Shown here piece by piece: positions 14,110 to 26,742 of a DNA stretch of 64,000 nucleotides (its first letter is position 1; every line of letters begins with the position of its first letter). The translations under genes were made by a program, and so were the position numbers. This DNA comes from Epiperipatus broadwayi (Eukaryota; Onychophora; Udeonychophora; Euonychophora; Peripatidae). The notes under the pieces are model-generated. The model was not told where the DNA came from. It ran no database searches and saw only the letters and a list, made by a program, of their open reading frames with translations. The stretch covers positions 3,385,935-3,449,934 of the forward strand of contig JAQFVV010012512.1 of assembly GCA_028023455.1 (NCBI GenBank), written 5' to 3'.

Positions 14110-14215
14110 ATGGTTTGTTGCTCAGGGTCGAGCACTGGAAGGGACAGTCAAACCATGAGATCCACAGACCTAGAACTCTATAGTTTGCCACTCTATCATT
14201 ACACTAAATCCTACA
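14110..14215 (-). repeat. tRNA-like SINE relic
   Basis: On the minus strand, an A-box-like TTAGTGTAATGATAGAGTGG is followed about 40 bases later by a B-box-like GGTTTGACTGTCC. The cloverleaf is not intact. Confidence 0.35.
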
Positions 14216-14754
14216 AGGAAATAAGAAAAAATGATGACCCTGAATTTAGGTCAAATTTTTTAAAAAAGCATAAGGTACAGATAAAAAATAAAACCCTTCT
14301 CTTATGTATGTAGTGTGGATAATAGCATTCGTGAAAGTATTTTAGGCCTGGAATGATCATTCTTTAAACAGAAATATAAAATTTGCCCAAAACAAATGTT
14401 ATTAAGATTGTTTCATTAAGTAGTATTTAAAAAAAAAAATTTCAAAGTATAAAATCTTACACCGTGATTTGTTAAAATCAAGATTGTTATATATATAAAC
14501 ATTTTTTGCTTTTTACTGCATTAATCCTCAAATTAAATAAAGCATTTTTTATTCTTATTTTATATATATATTATTTTTTAGTGTTTGTTTTGTTTCTAAT
14601 TTTTTTTTAATGAACTGTAAACATTCCTCAAATTTCTTCCTTATTGCCACAAAGTGTATTGATTGAACTAATGAATTAAAAATATTTTATAAATATATAT
14701 TGTTTCCAAATCATTTATTTTTTTCCATAAACAGACCTTCATTTCTTTTCTACT

Positions 14755-15295
14755 TTCTATTTTAATTAAGTGTTATATGCCTTTAAAATTTCTTCCGCAA
14801 ATTAAATTAAAGCATTAGTTTAAAAAATATAGAACCATTTATTGTGGCATGACTTAACACTTACAAAACTAATTTGAATATATTTAGAACATGGCCTAAC
14901 AGAACTGCTAGGCTGGGCAAGCCTGAAATATTTCATTATTATGATACATCACTTTCATTTTTTGAAATCATTTTTCTCATAAACAGGAAAGCTATTGCTA
15001 TTTAAATGTAAAAAAAAAAAAATAAGTAAAAATGCAAATGTAAAAAAAATGTCTGTTTGTTAAAAGTAGATTAAAGGCAAGCTACAAGAGTCTTGTTTTT
15101 TAAAAGCAAGTTTAACATAAATAATCCCGAAAAATAAGATTTCATCCATTTCTTTTTATTTTAATTAAATGTAAATGTCACCAAATTTTTCCCCTCAAAT
15201 TAAATGAAAGCATCTGTTGAAAAAATGGGGATTAAAATGTGGCCTACCAATATTGTTAGGATGGACAATCCTGAAATATTGCATTATTATTGTTA
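14755..15295. repeat. Diverged direct repeat
   Basis: About 14755-14950 and 15150-15295 share, in order, CATTTCTTTT with TTTTAATTAA, a C-poor AAATTNTTCC block, AAATTAAATNAAAGCAT, NGGCCTA and a block ending GGNCAANCCTGAAATATT then CATTATTA. The second copy is followed by an AAATTTGAAGAAAATCC motif. Confidence 0.55.
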
Positions 15296-16627
15296 TCGAA
15301 ACCAGACCGTATACAAAATTTGAAGAAAATCCATTCAGTAGATTCAACCCAAATAAACAGAAGTCTAAGTTAAATAAAGGCATATAATAAACAAATTTTA
15401 TATGTAAATCTATTTTACAGAACATAGTAGAATACAATTATTATGAAACATTACAAACCAGATTCAAACAAAATATGCCTACCTATTTATTACATCAATA
15501 CCAATCTATCTTGACAGAATCATTTAAATTAACTTATAAATAACACCTATCTTTTCTTAAGTCAATTGCAATCTATTTTATCAGATGCCAATATATTTTG
15601 TCAACATCTGACAAAATTGATTGATATCAATATAACAAAAGATGGGTTTTCATTTAAATGATTCTTAGGATAGACTTGTTTATTCTCTGAAAACATTTAT
15701 ATTCTCAGTGCTATATATTTGATAAGGCATAAAATTATTTATATGCTCATTAAATATCATCATAATTTCTCTCTCTCTCTATATATATATTTTTTCTCTA
15801 TTCTCATAAAAATTAATGGATTAAAATTTCACTGAAAAGCATATACTACCAAAAATTTGTTTATTTATTTTTATGTAACTTACACGCAAAGACGTTTATA
15901 CCAAAAAACAATTCGAATTACATTTAGCTATTAAGTTTATAAATTTTATTTCATTTCTTTTGCACAACTGAAAGACTATAGCCTTTTTAAAAAAAAACAT
16001 GGAAAATATATCATGAGATGGAAACTGCTCTTCTTATTTAAAAGCACAAAAGAGAAGAACAAAAAGAAAAAAATGTATTGATGTATTTACATTAATTTAT
16101 TATATGCACATGTTAATTTAATTAAAACTAAACTTACTTATTTACAACTTTTTAAATAATATTATTCATTTAATTAATAACAAATTACATTAAAATTAAA
16201 ACCTGCAAATTACTGTTTTAAACTGGAAAACAAAACAAAACAATGATAGCACAGGCATGAAAATAAATCACACCTGTGAGAATATTGAATAAAAGAATGT
16301 TGAACAGCAGAGTTTGATAAAGAAGACTCTACAATGCAATTATATATATATCAATAGATAAAATATATATTAACTCTTGAAAGTCAATATCTTCCCATAT
16401 TACCTACAAACAACGTTTATTTTATTTGTAAGCATACCTTGACACAGGTGTTACCAACAGATTACTTGATTGTCAAAGCTAAGATTTTGCAGTTAAATGC
16501 AAATTTGCACACAACTCAACAAACTATTTTATTTAGAAAAAAAAATTCAATCAACTAATCCTTCTCTTCCTCCAATTTCTTTGCTTTACACATATAATTA
16601 TTAAAAAACTATGAAGGTGATACTTAC

Positions 16628-16720
16628 AGGAATCTTTATTAGCTGGTACAAATCGTATCTCTGTAATTACACAGCTTTCATGTTCCTCTTCAGCTGAATC
16701 ATCTTCATTAATCGTGTCAT
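16628..16720 (-). CDS. CLNS1A: pICln coding exon 3 (acidic loop and ITEIRFVP strand)
   Basis: This 93-base exon is bounded by a TAATTTCAG acceptor and a GTAAGTA donor. In the phase set by exon 2 it encodes an acidic stretch (DDTINEDDSAEEEHES) and then CVITEIRFVPANKDS, residues 86-116 plus one base. Human pICln has the same layout: an acidic loop inside the PH-like domain followed by ITEFRFVPSDKS. In the family the loop belongs to the chaperone module that interacts with Sm proteins. No anomaly is visible; the exon length keeps the reading frame. Confidence 0.93.
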
Positions 16721-18712
16721 CTGAAATTATTGCAAATAAATAAAAAATAAAACAACCAATCTAATTAATTATCTTTACTATCTATGAAGAATCAATACAT
16801 AATAATAATAATATAAAAAAAAATTTGCAACTTTATTGTGATATATTTTAAATACATACACAAATAAAGACAGTGTTAAAAAAAAACTTTTACATAAAAG
16901 TGTTTATATATATACTGTGATGGGATGATGATGGCCAAACCCTATCACAAGTTAGTATCAGCTAGCCCTATAAATATTAATACACTAATGAGTTAAAAAA
17001 ACATTTAAAAATAAACATAGATTCAGATCAAAAATATATATTGGCATGTCTAATTTATTCATAAATACAATAAAAAATATAATGGAAGAATTTTTCAGGA
17101 TTTATACATACATTTTATTTTGTACCACAGAGAAAAATAAAATTGATATATTTTATTTTATCTTAGCTATCTAAAAAGTTAAAAATGAAAATTAAGTTAT
17201 GCTATAATTAATTAAAATGGGGTAAAATTATCATCATTCATATAATTTTTTTCTTTTGTAAAAGAGAAATAAATTTTGTTTTTTCTCTTATTGAAGTTGG
17301 AGATTCGAAAAATATATTGTTTTTTGTGTATTGATTAGACCCATTCTTTTATTAATTAATTAAAAGATTTATCTGGAGATTTTAAAAAAATATTAATGAT
17401 TAAGAAAAATCAAAGCTGACAGAAGTTTCTTTTCATGTGTATTGCTATAAATTAAGTTTTAAAACTAAAAGAGATTAGTTTCTGGATTGTTTTTTTAAGC
17501 AGTAAGTGATAGAGGCAAGTCAGGTCTGAAGAGCTGTACTTTTGAAAAGAAAGTTAGATTCTGGATTGCTGGTAAGAAATGCACAACAATTATCATTAAC
17601 AAGTGCCTTCCCATAATGCTGCTTGCTAAAATGCTTAAAGACAGCAAGCTGGAGTAAAAGAGCTCATTGTATTACACCAGTCTTTTTCCTTCATCAACAT
17701 GTGAGCTATTATATAATTGTTCTGTATGCAAATGCTTGCCTAATGAAAAAAATGATCCTACAAAATAAATGAATAAATCTGAATTCTTTGTGTCTCTTGT
17801 TTCATAATTTTACACATAAAGAATATGCTGGAAGTTTTGAACAGTGAGTCTTTTTTTTTCCCTTTTTTGTAATTTTTTTGGAAGAGAACTTAGCTCCAGA
17901 TATTTCTTTATTTGTTTTTAGTAAATCAAATATTTAAAATATAAAAGGAAACCATAAACTACAGGAAGTTTTTTTTTTTAAAATTTTAATATATTTATGA
18001 CACTGATTTTTTTTTTTATATCAATACAATTTATGAACTAATCAAAACATATACATATTAATGTGTGCATGTGGGGTAATCTAATATTATTTTAAATCTA
18101 ACAAATATATGTCAGTGATTAAATTTTTTTGTATTGTAAATGCAATTGATAATTCAGGTTTATGTACATGTGCATAAATGAAGTATTATTTTGTATGGAA
18201 ACATTTGATCTTTTTAAAATTCAATATTCTTTAATTATTGATTAATTTTTGATAAAATATGTGCATATAATCATATATTTTAGTGTAACTCAAAGAAAAG
18301 TCAGAGGGAGTTTTTAATATGTTATTTTGTATTAAATAGCAATTAGATGTTTATTTGTTTTATTTAATATTAATAAATTAGTTATTAAGTCAGCATTTGG
18401 TGTTCAATTTATTAGCTTGACTCACTCCAAAGTAAATATAAATTATAAATTTTGTTTTGATCATTTTTATACTGTACACTACTGAGAGTTTAATAGTGTG
18501 AATGAGCCGGAATCTGGGATATTCTGTAAGTAGATGTCTCTATAAGGATCCTTTTAAAGGATTCTTGCTTTTAAAGGGTCAAAGTAGCACACAGAGTCCA
18601 AGTGATTCAGGTTTATAAAAATACTTTATTAATGACGTTTTGCTGATCCTCATAAAAATTGATACTAAAAGGGTGATCAGGAAATATAACCAATGATTAT
18701 TAGTTTGATATC

Positions 18713-20066
18713 GGTTGTTTTACAATAGCGTGTTGAAACTGCCGGAGGGGGTTATTTCTATGCTAGCGCACAGAAATATGCCGTTTAAGTGGCCTCCGCC
18801 GCTATCGAACGTTCTATTTCTAACGCGTAAGCCTAGAAATAGTCCGTTGATACGGGGGAGGGTACAGGCTGCTGTGTTTATTTCTATGCTAATGTACAGA
18901 AACGTGACATTTAGCCAATCTGCCGCAGAAGCTATCGTGCCAGCTTACAGCTCAGATTCGGGCTAAGCATTCCGGATGTGCGATCACATTTCACTTTTGT
19001 TTACAGTATTGTCTGAGGGTGGCTGGAATTACGATTGTCGAAACTATTTTAATATTCATTAAGACCACCTCCCCCTCTATCTCGCATGTTTTAGGAAGGT
19101 CTACTAACAATTATCAGCAGTCTCATGCTTCCCTAGCCCCCATTTCCTGCTGAAAAAATGGGCCAAGTGTAGTTAAAAGCGTGATTCCGATCAAATCACG
19201 CTCTAAGTCACGTTTCGTGTGAGCTGATTAATCGAATAGCTGAAATGGAACCGGCTTATCAAAGAAACAGCTTGAAGCTGCATGCCTGCTGTTTTTTGTT
19301 TTTTTTTCCCTGAAGAGCCCAAAAAGTTGCTTTTAATTGCCGTATACATTGATGTTTTTTGAGGGGAATTACTGTCAAAACTTGGTCAATCTTTGAGTTG
19401 TTGGCGTTCCGTTCAGTTAGCAATTGGAAACACCCTCCCCCCCCTCTCACAAAGTTGGACTTTGGCTTGTAAATGTTACCGTTAAATGGACAATAGATTT
19501 ATTTATAATTTATAAAAATAAAGCAAAACAAACCGGAAAAAAAAAAAAGAAGAAGTTGAAACGGCTGATTTTTTTGTCGTACAATACTGAACCGAAAATA
19601 GAAGGGTTTACTGAGAAGAATAAAAACAAACAAAAAATCGGTTAACTACTTTTTAAAAATCATTTTTAATCGATGGTGTTTTTTTTTGTTTGGGATAGCC
19701 AAAATAGATTTGATAGCCACCGTACTTTTTAAATGTGATAAACAACAACAACAAAAAAAAAAACAAAAAAAAAATACGTAGACGGAAAAACAAAAAAACC
19801 CATCCCCTTTGAAAATATAAATAATGAAAAGAATCAATACCAAAAAAATTAAGTACTTTTTTTGTAAATTCATTTATTTGTAATTTTTTTGGTCGTGTTT
19901 AAAAAATTTGATTTGATATTACTTTTATAAATGTGATAAACAAAAAAAAAAAAAAACCAAAGCCAACAAAAAAAAAAGAAACCCGGCCCCGGCAACATTA
20001 TATTTATCTTTGTTTACAAACCGACCCCACCCTCCAGCAGTTTCAACACGCTATTGTAAAACAACC
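18713..20066. mobile_element. Merlin DNA transposon, internally deleted, non-autonomous
   Basis: A 1354-bp element whose ends are inverted repeats. The outer bases GGTTGTTTTACAATAGCGTG and the next ten or so are identical at both ends, and partial similarity continues inwards. It is related along most of its length to the Merlin copy at 59427-61271. Sequence near 19230-19280 jumps from the region upstream of the transposase to a stretch matching the part just after the second catalytic Asp codon. Most of the transposase is therefore deleted. It is more GC- and CpG-rich than the other copy and its repeats are less decayed, suggesting a younger insertion. I cannot identify a convincing 8-9-bp target duplication. 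Confidence 0.82.
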
Positions 20067-20555
20067 GATTCCCTTTTTAATAGATTTTTATTTTCAAAGT
20101 ATCTATCTTTTAATTGAGGTTGAAATAATACCATATGTGGATGTGTCATTAAGTTGATTTGTTGTGCTCCACCTGTGAAATCTGTAATAGCTAATTTAAA
20201 TAACTATGCTAAATGTAGATTTTACTGTATGGAAATTTATAGCATCCTACTTAGGTCTTGAATTGGTTATAGGTAGAACGATGTAGAGAGAGTGAATGGG
20301 GTAGGTTCCCGGTACAATACGAAAAAATAAAAGCTTTCTGATTATAAAAGGCATCATGGCGCTTAATGTTTTATATTTTCAATTAAAATTTAAAAATAAA
20401 AATTACGATCCTAGATTACTTTTATTTGTGATTAGTGACATGCAAGGTTTTAGATCAGAAATGACAGGAATTCCTTGAAATTGATTGTTATAGTTTACAA
20501 TTTGGAAGTACGATGTTTCATAATGATCTTGAGATAAAAACACTTTAATGCTCTG

Positions 20556-20632
20556 ATTCATATATTAAACCAATAAACATCACATGATCACCACTACTGT
20601 ATGGAGAGTTTTGCCTGTTTTAATTCATATAT
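20556..20632. mobile_element. 57-bp mini-element, relative of the 43.5-kb hairpin element
   Basis: The insertion 20566-20622 is flanked by 10-bp direct repeats ATTCATATAT (20556-20565 and 20623-20632). It starts AAACCAATAAACATCACATG and ends TACTGTATGGAGAGTTTTGC plus CTGTTT. Start and end match the minus-strand start and end of the larger element at 43466-43684, but the hairpin region between them is absent. Confidence 0.6.
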
Positions 20633-21296
20633 GACATGCACTTCTTTATTTACATATGTGAACCATTTTTATTTTTGATCAAATTTTAAATAAGTTAAAT
20701 TTTTCTATACCATTAATCACAGTGCAGAATAAGAAAGTATTATTTTAAGTAATGAAAATGAGCATTATAACACATTACAAGAAATATTCACACAGCATGA
20801 AAGACACAAAAAATGCCAGCTTGTGTGAGCTTAAGCATCACATTTTTCAAATTTTTTTTATCATTTTATATGCTAGGAATCATATATATAAGTCCAAGTT
20901 TATTTATTTCAGGATTATTTAAGTTGAGTTACTAATTGCATCATTATTTATATATAAATATCTACAAAATAATTTTTTTTTTTAATGTTTATTTAAAATA
21001 ATTCATTTTAATCCATATTAATTGAAATACATTTGATACCAAATACCATTTCAAATTCATCACAATAATTTAATATTTTATTAAATATAGATTATTGTCA
21101 ACTTTTAGAAATAACTCCACTCAAAATAAAAACTGAAATGCATTCAAAACTGTAATCAATACAATATTTCACTGAAGTATAAAAATTAAAAAAACAACCA
21201 CAACTATGAATTTAAAAAAAAAGTGTCATTATTCTAAAAAAACCAGAAGTCATACCTCTATCAGAGATAAATTTACTTATGTAATAGACTAATTAA

Positions 21297-21370
21297 AGGG
21301 ATTTGAATTCAGGATTTTTCAGTCTATTCATGCTCTACTCCATCTCAAGCAACCAATACACATGACCACA
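21297..21370 (-). repeat. tRNA-like SINE relic, pair member 1
   Basis: On the minus strand, GATGGAGTAGAGCATGAATAG precedes a B-box-like GAATTCAAATCCC. Homologous to 24714-24790: both have the B-box complement GATTTGAAT, the same spacing, and end in ATACACATGACC on the plus strand. Confidence 0.45.
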
Positions 21371-22339
21371 TACACACATGTGAAAGAGATACATGATTCC
21401 CAATAATATGTATTTCATGCAAAACCAGCACTCATCAGTTGAACCAGACCATAATCTCCCATATATATATACAATCAGTAATCAGTTTATATTAAGATAG
21501 CAATTCCTCAAACTTTAATGGACAGGCTTTCAATCTTCTCACCTTTCCAATTATTCAACCATTCATTAATTACATATATAGGAAATATTCAATATAAACA
21601 AATTACTGCTTTAGAATTATATTATGTAACTGAGAAAAATAAAAATTCTGAAAAATTATTTAGATTATGACAAAAACATCGGTTAAAAAGTTAAAATAAG
21701 TCTAGCATTATCAAAAGAGTGAAAAGATGGGATTAAAGTTAATAAAGAAAAAGTTGTTGATGATAGAAAATGGTGGCAAACTTGAAAATTGATGATGAAA
21801 ACATTCATATTATATTGCAAAATGATGTAAGATAGAATTGCATGAAAGGCCTGAAATTATCTTTAGGAAATTTACAAGCTTGTGGTATTTAAATGATTTT
21901 TTCTATAGATATATATAAATTGGATACTTAATAAATGTAATATAAAATATTGATGATTTTAAACTGTGAAGTAGATAGACTTGTGAGAATATCACGATTA
22001 ACCAAAAAAACTAACAAATACTTTATCAGATAAGATCTGAAATCACTTGAAATACAATAATCAAGTTAAAATCGTCATATTACAAGTATATTATGAAGCA
22101 ATTTAATTCACTAAAAAGCATATAATGCTCAGAAAGGATGAAAGTGAAAGGTGACAATAAAAAAATAACTGAATGGTTCATTGCTCGAGATATTCTGCAA
22201 TATTTAAGCACTGGAAGAAACAAATTTGGATTTAGAAACCAGTTCTCACATTTTTCCACTGCATCAAATTGCACAGGATAAAGATGATCTGCTGTGAAAT
22301 GGATGGACTCATCATGACAATAATGAATGTGCAATAGAG

Positions 22340-23529
22340 CAGTGGTCTTCAACCACCAGGCCGCAGACCGGCAATGAGCCGCAGAAATTTTCTGCTGGTC
22401 CGCAGCTAGACTGGCAAGAAAGTTTATAATAACAAAATAATACAATTTTAAACTTTTAATTAATATGAACAATTTTTATTTATTTTTTCATCGCATTTTT
22501 TCCCGATTAAAAAAAAAGAAACAGAACAAAAACAAAATCTAATCAATCATACATAAATTAATTTGTTTTTCTATTTATCACAGATGTTTATGGGGGGGGG
22601 GGTAGAAAAAGTTTTTTATTATACAAACTCCGGTTGTCTTTTGATAGCCAATCATGGCTGCTTGTCAGCATTGTTAAAACAATAAAATGTAACGTGACTT
22701 TTTTTGATCTCTTAAATTTTTTCTACTCTCTCTTTTAATATTTCATTTTTAGTATTTTTTTTTGGCTTTAACTTTTATTTTGAAAATCAATTTTTATTAC
22801 CCTTTTTTTAAAATAAAAACCAAAAAATAAGTTCTGTCTCTAACATTTACAAAGTATTTCTCAATATACCCCCACCACCCCAAAATAAAGTAAGATCAAA
22901 ACTTTTGACTTTTTCAAGCTTCATTTTCTTTTTTTTTGTTGTTTAAAAATATGCCCACTTTTTTTTGGCCTATAAGGCAATATTTTTTTTTGGCTTTATT
23001 TGTATACCGCTAAAATACTAAAACTTTTATTTTTAAAACCAATTTCTGTTACCTTTTTTTAAAAATAAAAACAAACAAAAAATAACTTTGGTGTCTATCT
23101 TTTGTCTCAGTTGATGACAAAGTATTTTTCAACTCCCCCCCCCCCCAAAAAAAAAAAAATAAAATAAATAAAATCAAAACTTTTGACTTTTTCAACATTC
23201 AGGTGAATAACATTTTATTCTTGCATGTTTTAACAATGAAATAATAAATGTAAAATGCAAGCACATTAATGAGAACGATTGTTATTGTATGTTTTCTGTA
23301 GCTATATGACTGCGCAACTCGAGAAAGAGTGTTCAACATGTGAAGGTAAGCAACACCATTACTATACACATTAACTAGTGTGCTGTTTTGGTCAGTTATA
23401 ACAATTATGCTTATCTAAAGCTAAGCAGGTTACATCTTTAAGAAAATTTATCTGTAAACTTCTGCCGGTCCGCGAAATCTTATCCTTATTTTTACCGGAC
23501 CACAGGGGTGAAAAGGTTGAAGACCACTG
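22340..23529. mobile_element. Non-autonomous hAT element with 8-bp target duplication
   Basis: A 1190-bp element. The ends begin CAGTGGTCTTCAACC on one strand and the same 15 bases on the other. The pattern is that of hAT terminal repeats (CAGNGNTTCTCAACC-like). It is flanked by perfect 8-bp direct repeats, CAATAGAG at 22332-22339 and 23530-23537, the size expected for hAT. Inside there is no transposase frame, only AT-rich sequence with poly-G (about 22592) and poly-C/poly-A runs (about 23134). GC-rich subterminal blocks (ccgcagaccgg, ctggtccgcag on the left; ctgccggtccgcg on the right) probably hold binding sites. Movement would need a transposase from elsewhere. Confidence 0.9.
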
Positions 23530-24713
23530 CAATAGAGATACCAAAAAAAATAATAGGTCATTTTGAAGAGTTGCCATTCATAGGCTAACCAAAAACTTAT
23601 GTCAAATGAAAGCATTTAACAATAAAAGCATTAGCATCAAATTCATTTTTTTTTTACAATAAAATTTTAATTTTAATTACTACTTTTTTTGTGTATCAAA
23701 AATTATCTTACACAATACAAAAAATAAATCAGCATTTAGCAGCAAATGAGCTAGACATCCGAAATATCTACCAATCTTATTGTTTGGTTTCTATTGAATC
23801 TTTACAAGGAAGTAATCACACTTCTCTAAATGCACTTTTCACAAACATTTATTTAATTTATGACCTTTTCGATTGGTTTACTTTGTCAGATATTCTGAAA
23901 TATCTTAACAAATTTCAAAACACTTAAAAGAGGATTGCTATTCAGTCATTGTTATAATTTTAAATAAAGCATTGTGGAAAATACATTTAAAAATTGTGTT
24001 GTTTTTTTTTTGTAAAGAATTTATGAGCATATAAACATAATAAAGAAAGAACAAAATACCCCATTATATTAGAAAAATGTAAAACTCAAATATATATATA
24101 ACTATATATATTCTAAAACTTTCAGATCAGAGCATTAAAACACTATATATAAATTCCAATGATTTCACAACAAAGTATTAAACTGCAATTGGGATAATCA
24201 GACCTTTAGAATGCCTATATTCTTTAACAAGATAATTGCTTGAAAGATCGTGGTTTGGGAGCATCTAGTGACAGATTGAGCAGTTAATAGTTCCATTCAA
24301 ATAGTGTGAATCTGAGCAGTTTTTTTTTTTTTATATTACTCATCCAAGAATCGATGCCAGAACTATTAGCTCTAAGTCCATTCCTCTACCATTAAATTGT
24401 GCAAGCATTCATAAGATATTGCACAATTAAAACATTACACAGTTAATATCTTAATTACAGCATTATTCAACATAGTGCAAACTTGAGTCAAGACATATAT
24501 GCATTTTTATTGCCAATGAAAGATGAATATTCAGCATCCAGAATTGTGACAATTTAGTTTCCACATGAGTATAACTGCTCATGGTAATTTTTTACCCTGC
24601 ATTTCCAGGTACAACGATAAATAAAATAAACAATGTTTTTTTTTTCATATATAAAAATAACTTTAATATTTAAATACAAGTAGAGTAAATACACTTAAGC
24701 TTGATGTAATTAG

Positions 24714-24790
24714 AGGGGATTTGAATCTAGATTTTCAATCTCCTTTCAGTCATCCACTCCAGCTCCTAGAACCGATACACATGACCGATA
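24714..24790 (-). repeat. tRNA-like SINE relic, pair member 2
   Basis: Minus-strand B-box-like AGATTCAAATCCCC with upstream GAGTGGATGACTGAAAGGAG. Shares layout and flanking ATACACATGACC with 21297-21370. Confidence 0.45.
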
Positions 24791-25557
24791 TATGCTAAAT
24801 CATTACCTTTTTCACATGTATGTGGTTGTGTGTATCAGTTGTATAAGATGGAATAATGACTAAAAAAATACTTTAATAAATATACTTTTAGATTATAGAT
24901 TTATTTAAAAACTTAAATAATTAGAAAGATGGAAAAAATTGCAAGCTTTATAGAAGTAGAGCTAGATGAAAATGGAAAAGATAAGTTGAAAAGAAACGAT
25001 GAGCAATGTCAAAACATTAAATAAAAAAAAATTACTTTGAACATTATGGAAATATTACACAGCAGAATAAAAATTGCATTTGACATACAAATAAAAACAT
25101 TATAAAGAATTTGCAGAAAGATTTCACAGGAATGTAAAAAAGTTAGAAAAAGAATGAATCCGACTGAAGATCTGATTGGTGCTTTAATAGTGGAGCAAAG
25201 AATAGAAAGCAAATATAATAAATCTGCTTTTTGGAAGAAAATTAATAAAGATGATTATTGGAAAGTATTTATGAAAATAAATATTATTATCAAGACTAAA
25301 GTCCTTAAAGAAAAACATGTTTATACAATAAAAATCTTAATGTTCATTCTATATTGTAAAATCTAAAAAAAAAAAGTTCGTTATAAAATTGGGGGGAAAA
25401 AAAAATTTTAACAATAGGCATTAAGCAAACATAATTTGATAACAAAAAACATGCGGATATTCTCATAATGAAAAATAGATATTACTATGCAAAAAAAAAA
25501 CAAAACAAAACAATGATTTCACAATTTTGGTCAGTAAATCTAACTTCCTTTGTGCGT

Positions 25558-25640
25558 TAAAAGGTCTAGTATAGTAAAAATGCATCATTCTGCTAAGCCA
25601 TGACCTGGGTTTAAATCCATTCCGTGTGAACCTTGAATTT
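25558..25640 (+). repeat. tRNA-like SINE relic
   Basis: Plus strand TCTAGTATAGTAAAAATGCA, then CTGCTAAGCCATGACC and a B-box-like GGGTTTAAATCC. Order and spacing fit a decayed tRNA head. Confidence 0.4.
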
Positions 25641-26662
25641 TTTTTCCGGTCACAAACAGGCTTATGCATGCATTTTATTTAAATGACTATACTACGTACA
25701 ACCACTTCAACTCTTATTTAATCCAACATAAAGGTCTCTCCAAATTTAATCCACTTTCTTCACTCCAGCAATAATAACTGTTAAAAGATATACCAAGTAA
25801 TCAATAGCTAAAAAGTAATGGTCAAGATAACCTAAATGGATCAAATGAGTGTTGATGCATTAACTGGAAACATAAAAAATACAATTGCGACTTTCATATC
25901 TAGTAAAGCTGTCAGCCTTGTGGACACCGAGTCAATAATTAACTTTTTTTTATTTCTTATCCATCATTCACCAGTCAATAGACCAAGATTATTTTTCAAA
26001 CATCAGTATACTTTTTTTAACGCTTCTCAATAATTGAAAACATAATTATTTAATCCTTAATAATAGATCCTATTTTGCTTTATAAATTCATTGAAGAAAT
26101 TTTATTAATATTCATTCTTTTACATTAAGTATCACAAATACCTTCAATATCTTGTTTTGAACAATTGGAAAAGATTAGTATACTTGCTGATCCTAGCTTA
26201 GAAAAATAAAAAACTATCTTTGAAGCTCATGTCATCTGATTTCACTAATCATACAGATAATTATTAATGGCTTCACTTCATTAGAAATAGTGCAACTACC
26301 AAGTACTATTGTTCTAAGACTTCTGAGCAACTACATATGATTTTAAGATCTACCCAGTTTGAAAGATCAACTATTAGGGTAGGAATGGTTTCACCTCTTA
26401 TGAATGTTGTAGTTCAGCAGTTCTATCATAAAGGGTCAAATTGAGATTCTTGTTTCTCTTACCATTTTTTTACATTTATTTTGCTCAGATGTGAAGTAAA
26501 AACTTTTGCTCATCCGGAAACTATCATGAAAAAGCTGCTCATTATAACATTTCTTAAGCTACTTTTTTTGGTTTTTTATTCTTTACAATTCCTTCTAACT
26601 TATATCATTCATCTATTCCTAAGAACATTCACCAATTACTTTTTTTATTCTCATGTGTCATA

Positions 26663-26742
26663 ACATCAGCCGGGAAGCGAACCCGCTAACCCGGGACAAG
26701 TGCTTGTAAAGCAGTTGTCGCTGACCTCTCGACCACCAATGC
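26663..26742 (-). repeat. tRNA-derived SINE head (tRNA-Gly-like), copy A
   Basis: On the minus strand the segment starts GCATTGGTGGTCGAGAGG (A-box) and ends with a B-box GGTTCGCTTCCCGGC. The acceptor arms (GCATTGG and CTGATGT), a 4-bp D stem (GTCG/CGAC) and a T stem can pair. The first bases and the T-arm/acceptor end resemble tRNA-Gly, but the middle is longer than in a class I tRNA and the symmetric anticodon loop would read TAC. The segment after it (ATGACACATGRGAA, then A-rich) is shared with copy B at 33.7 kb, which argues for a SINE rather than a working tRNA gene. Confidence 0.68.

Larger units (their letters stand above)
10591..16627 (-). other. pICln intron 3
   Basis: A 6.0-kb intron. 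It holds tRNA-like SINE relics (11651-11712 and about 14110-14215), a run of eleven or so C at about 13758, and a diverged direct repeat (about 14755-14950 and 15150-15295). No other coding sequence is recognisable. Confidence 0.85.

Noticed and set aside
22080-22472. 130-codon minus-strand frame, one of the longest in the window
   Set aside because: It starts inside the hAT element's left end and runs out into flanking sequence; no family match, so it is a chance frame.
25154-25366. Plus-strand frame MNPTEDLIGALIVEQRIESK...
   Set aside because: Composition looks protein-like, possibly from a retroelement, but I could not match it to any family.
26663-26742. Functional tRNA gene
   Set aside because: Mismatched anticodon stem, over-long variable region and a tail shared with another dispersed copy make a SINE more likely.
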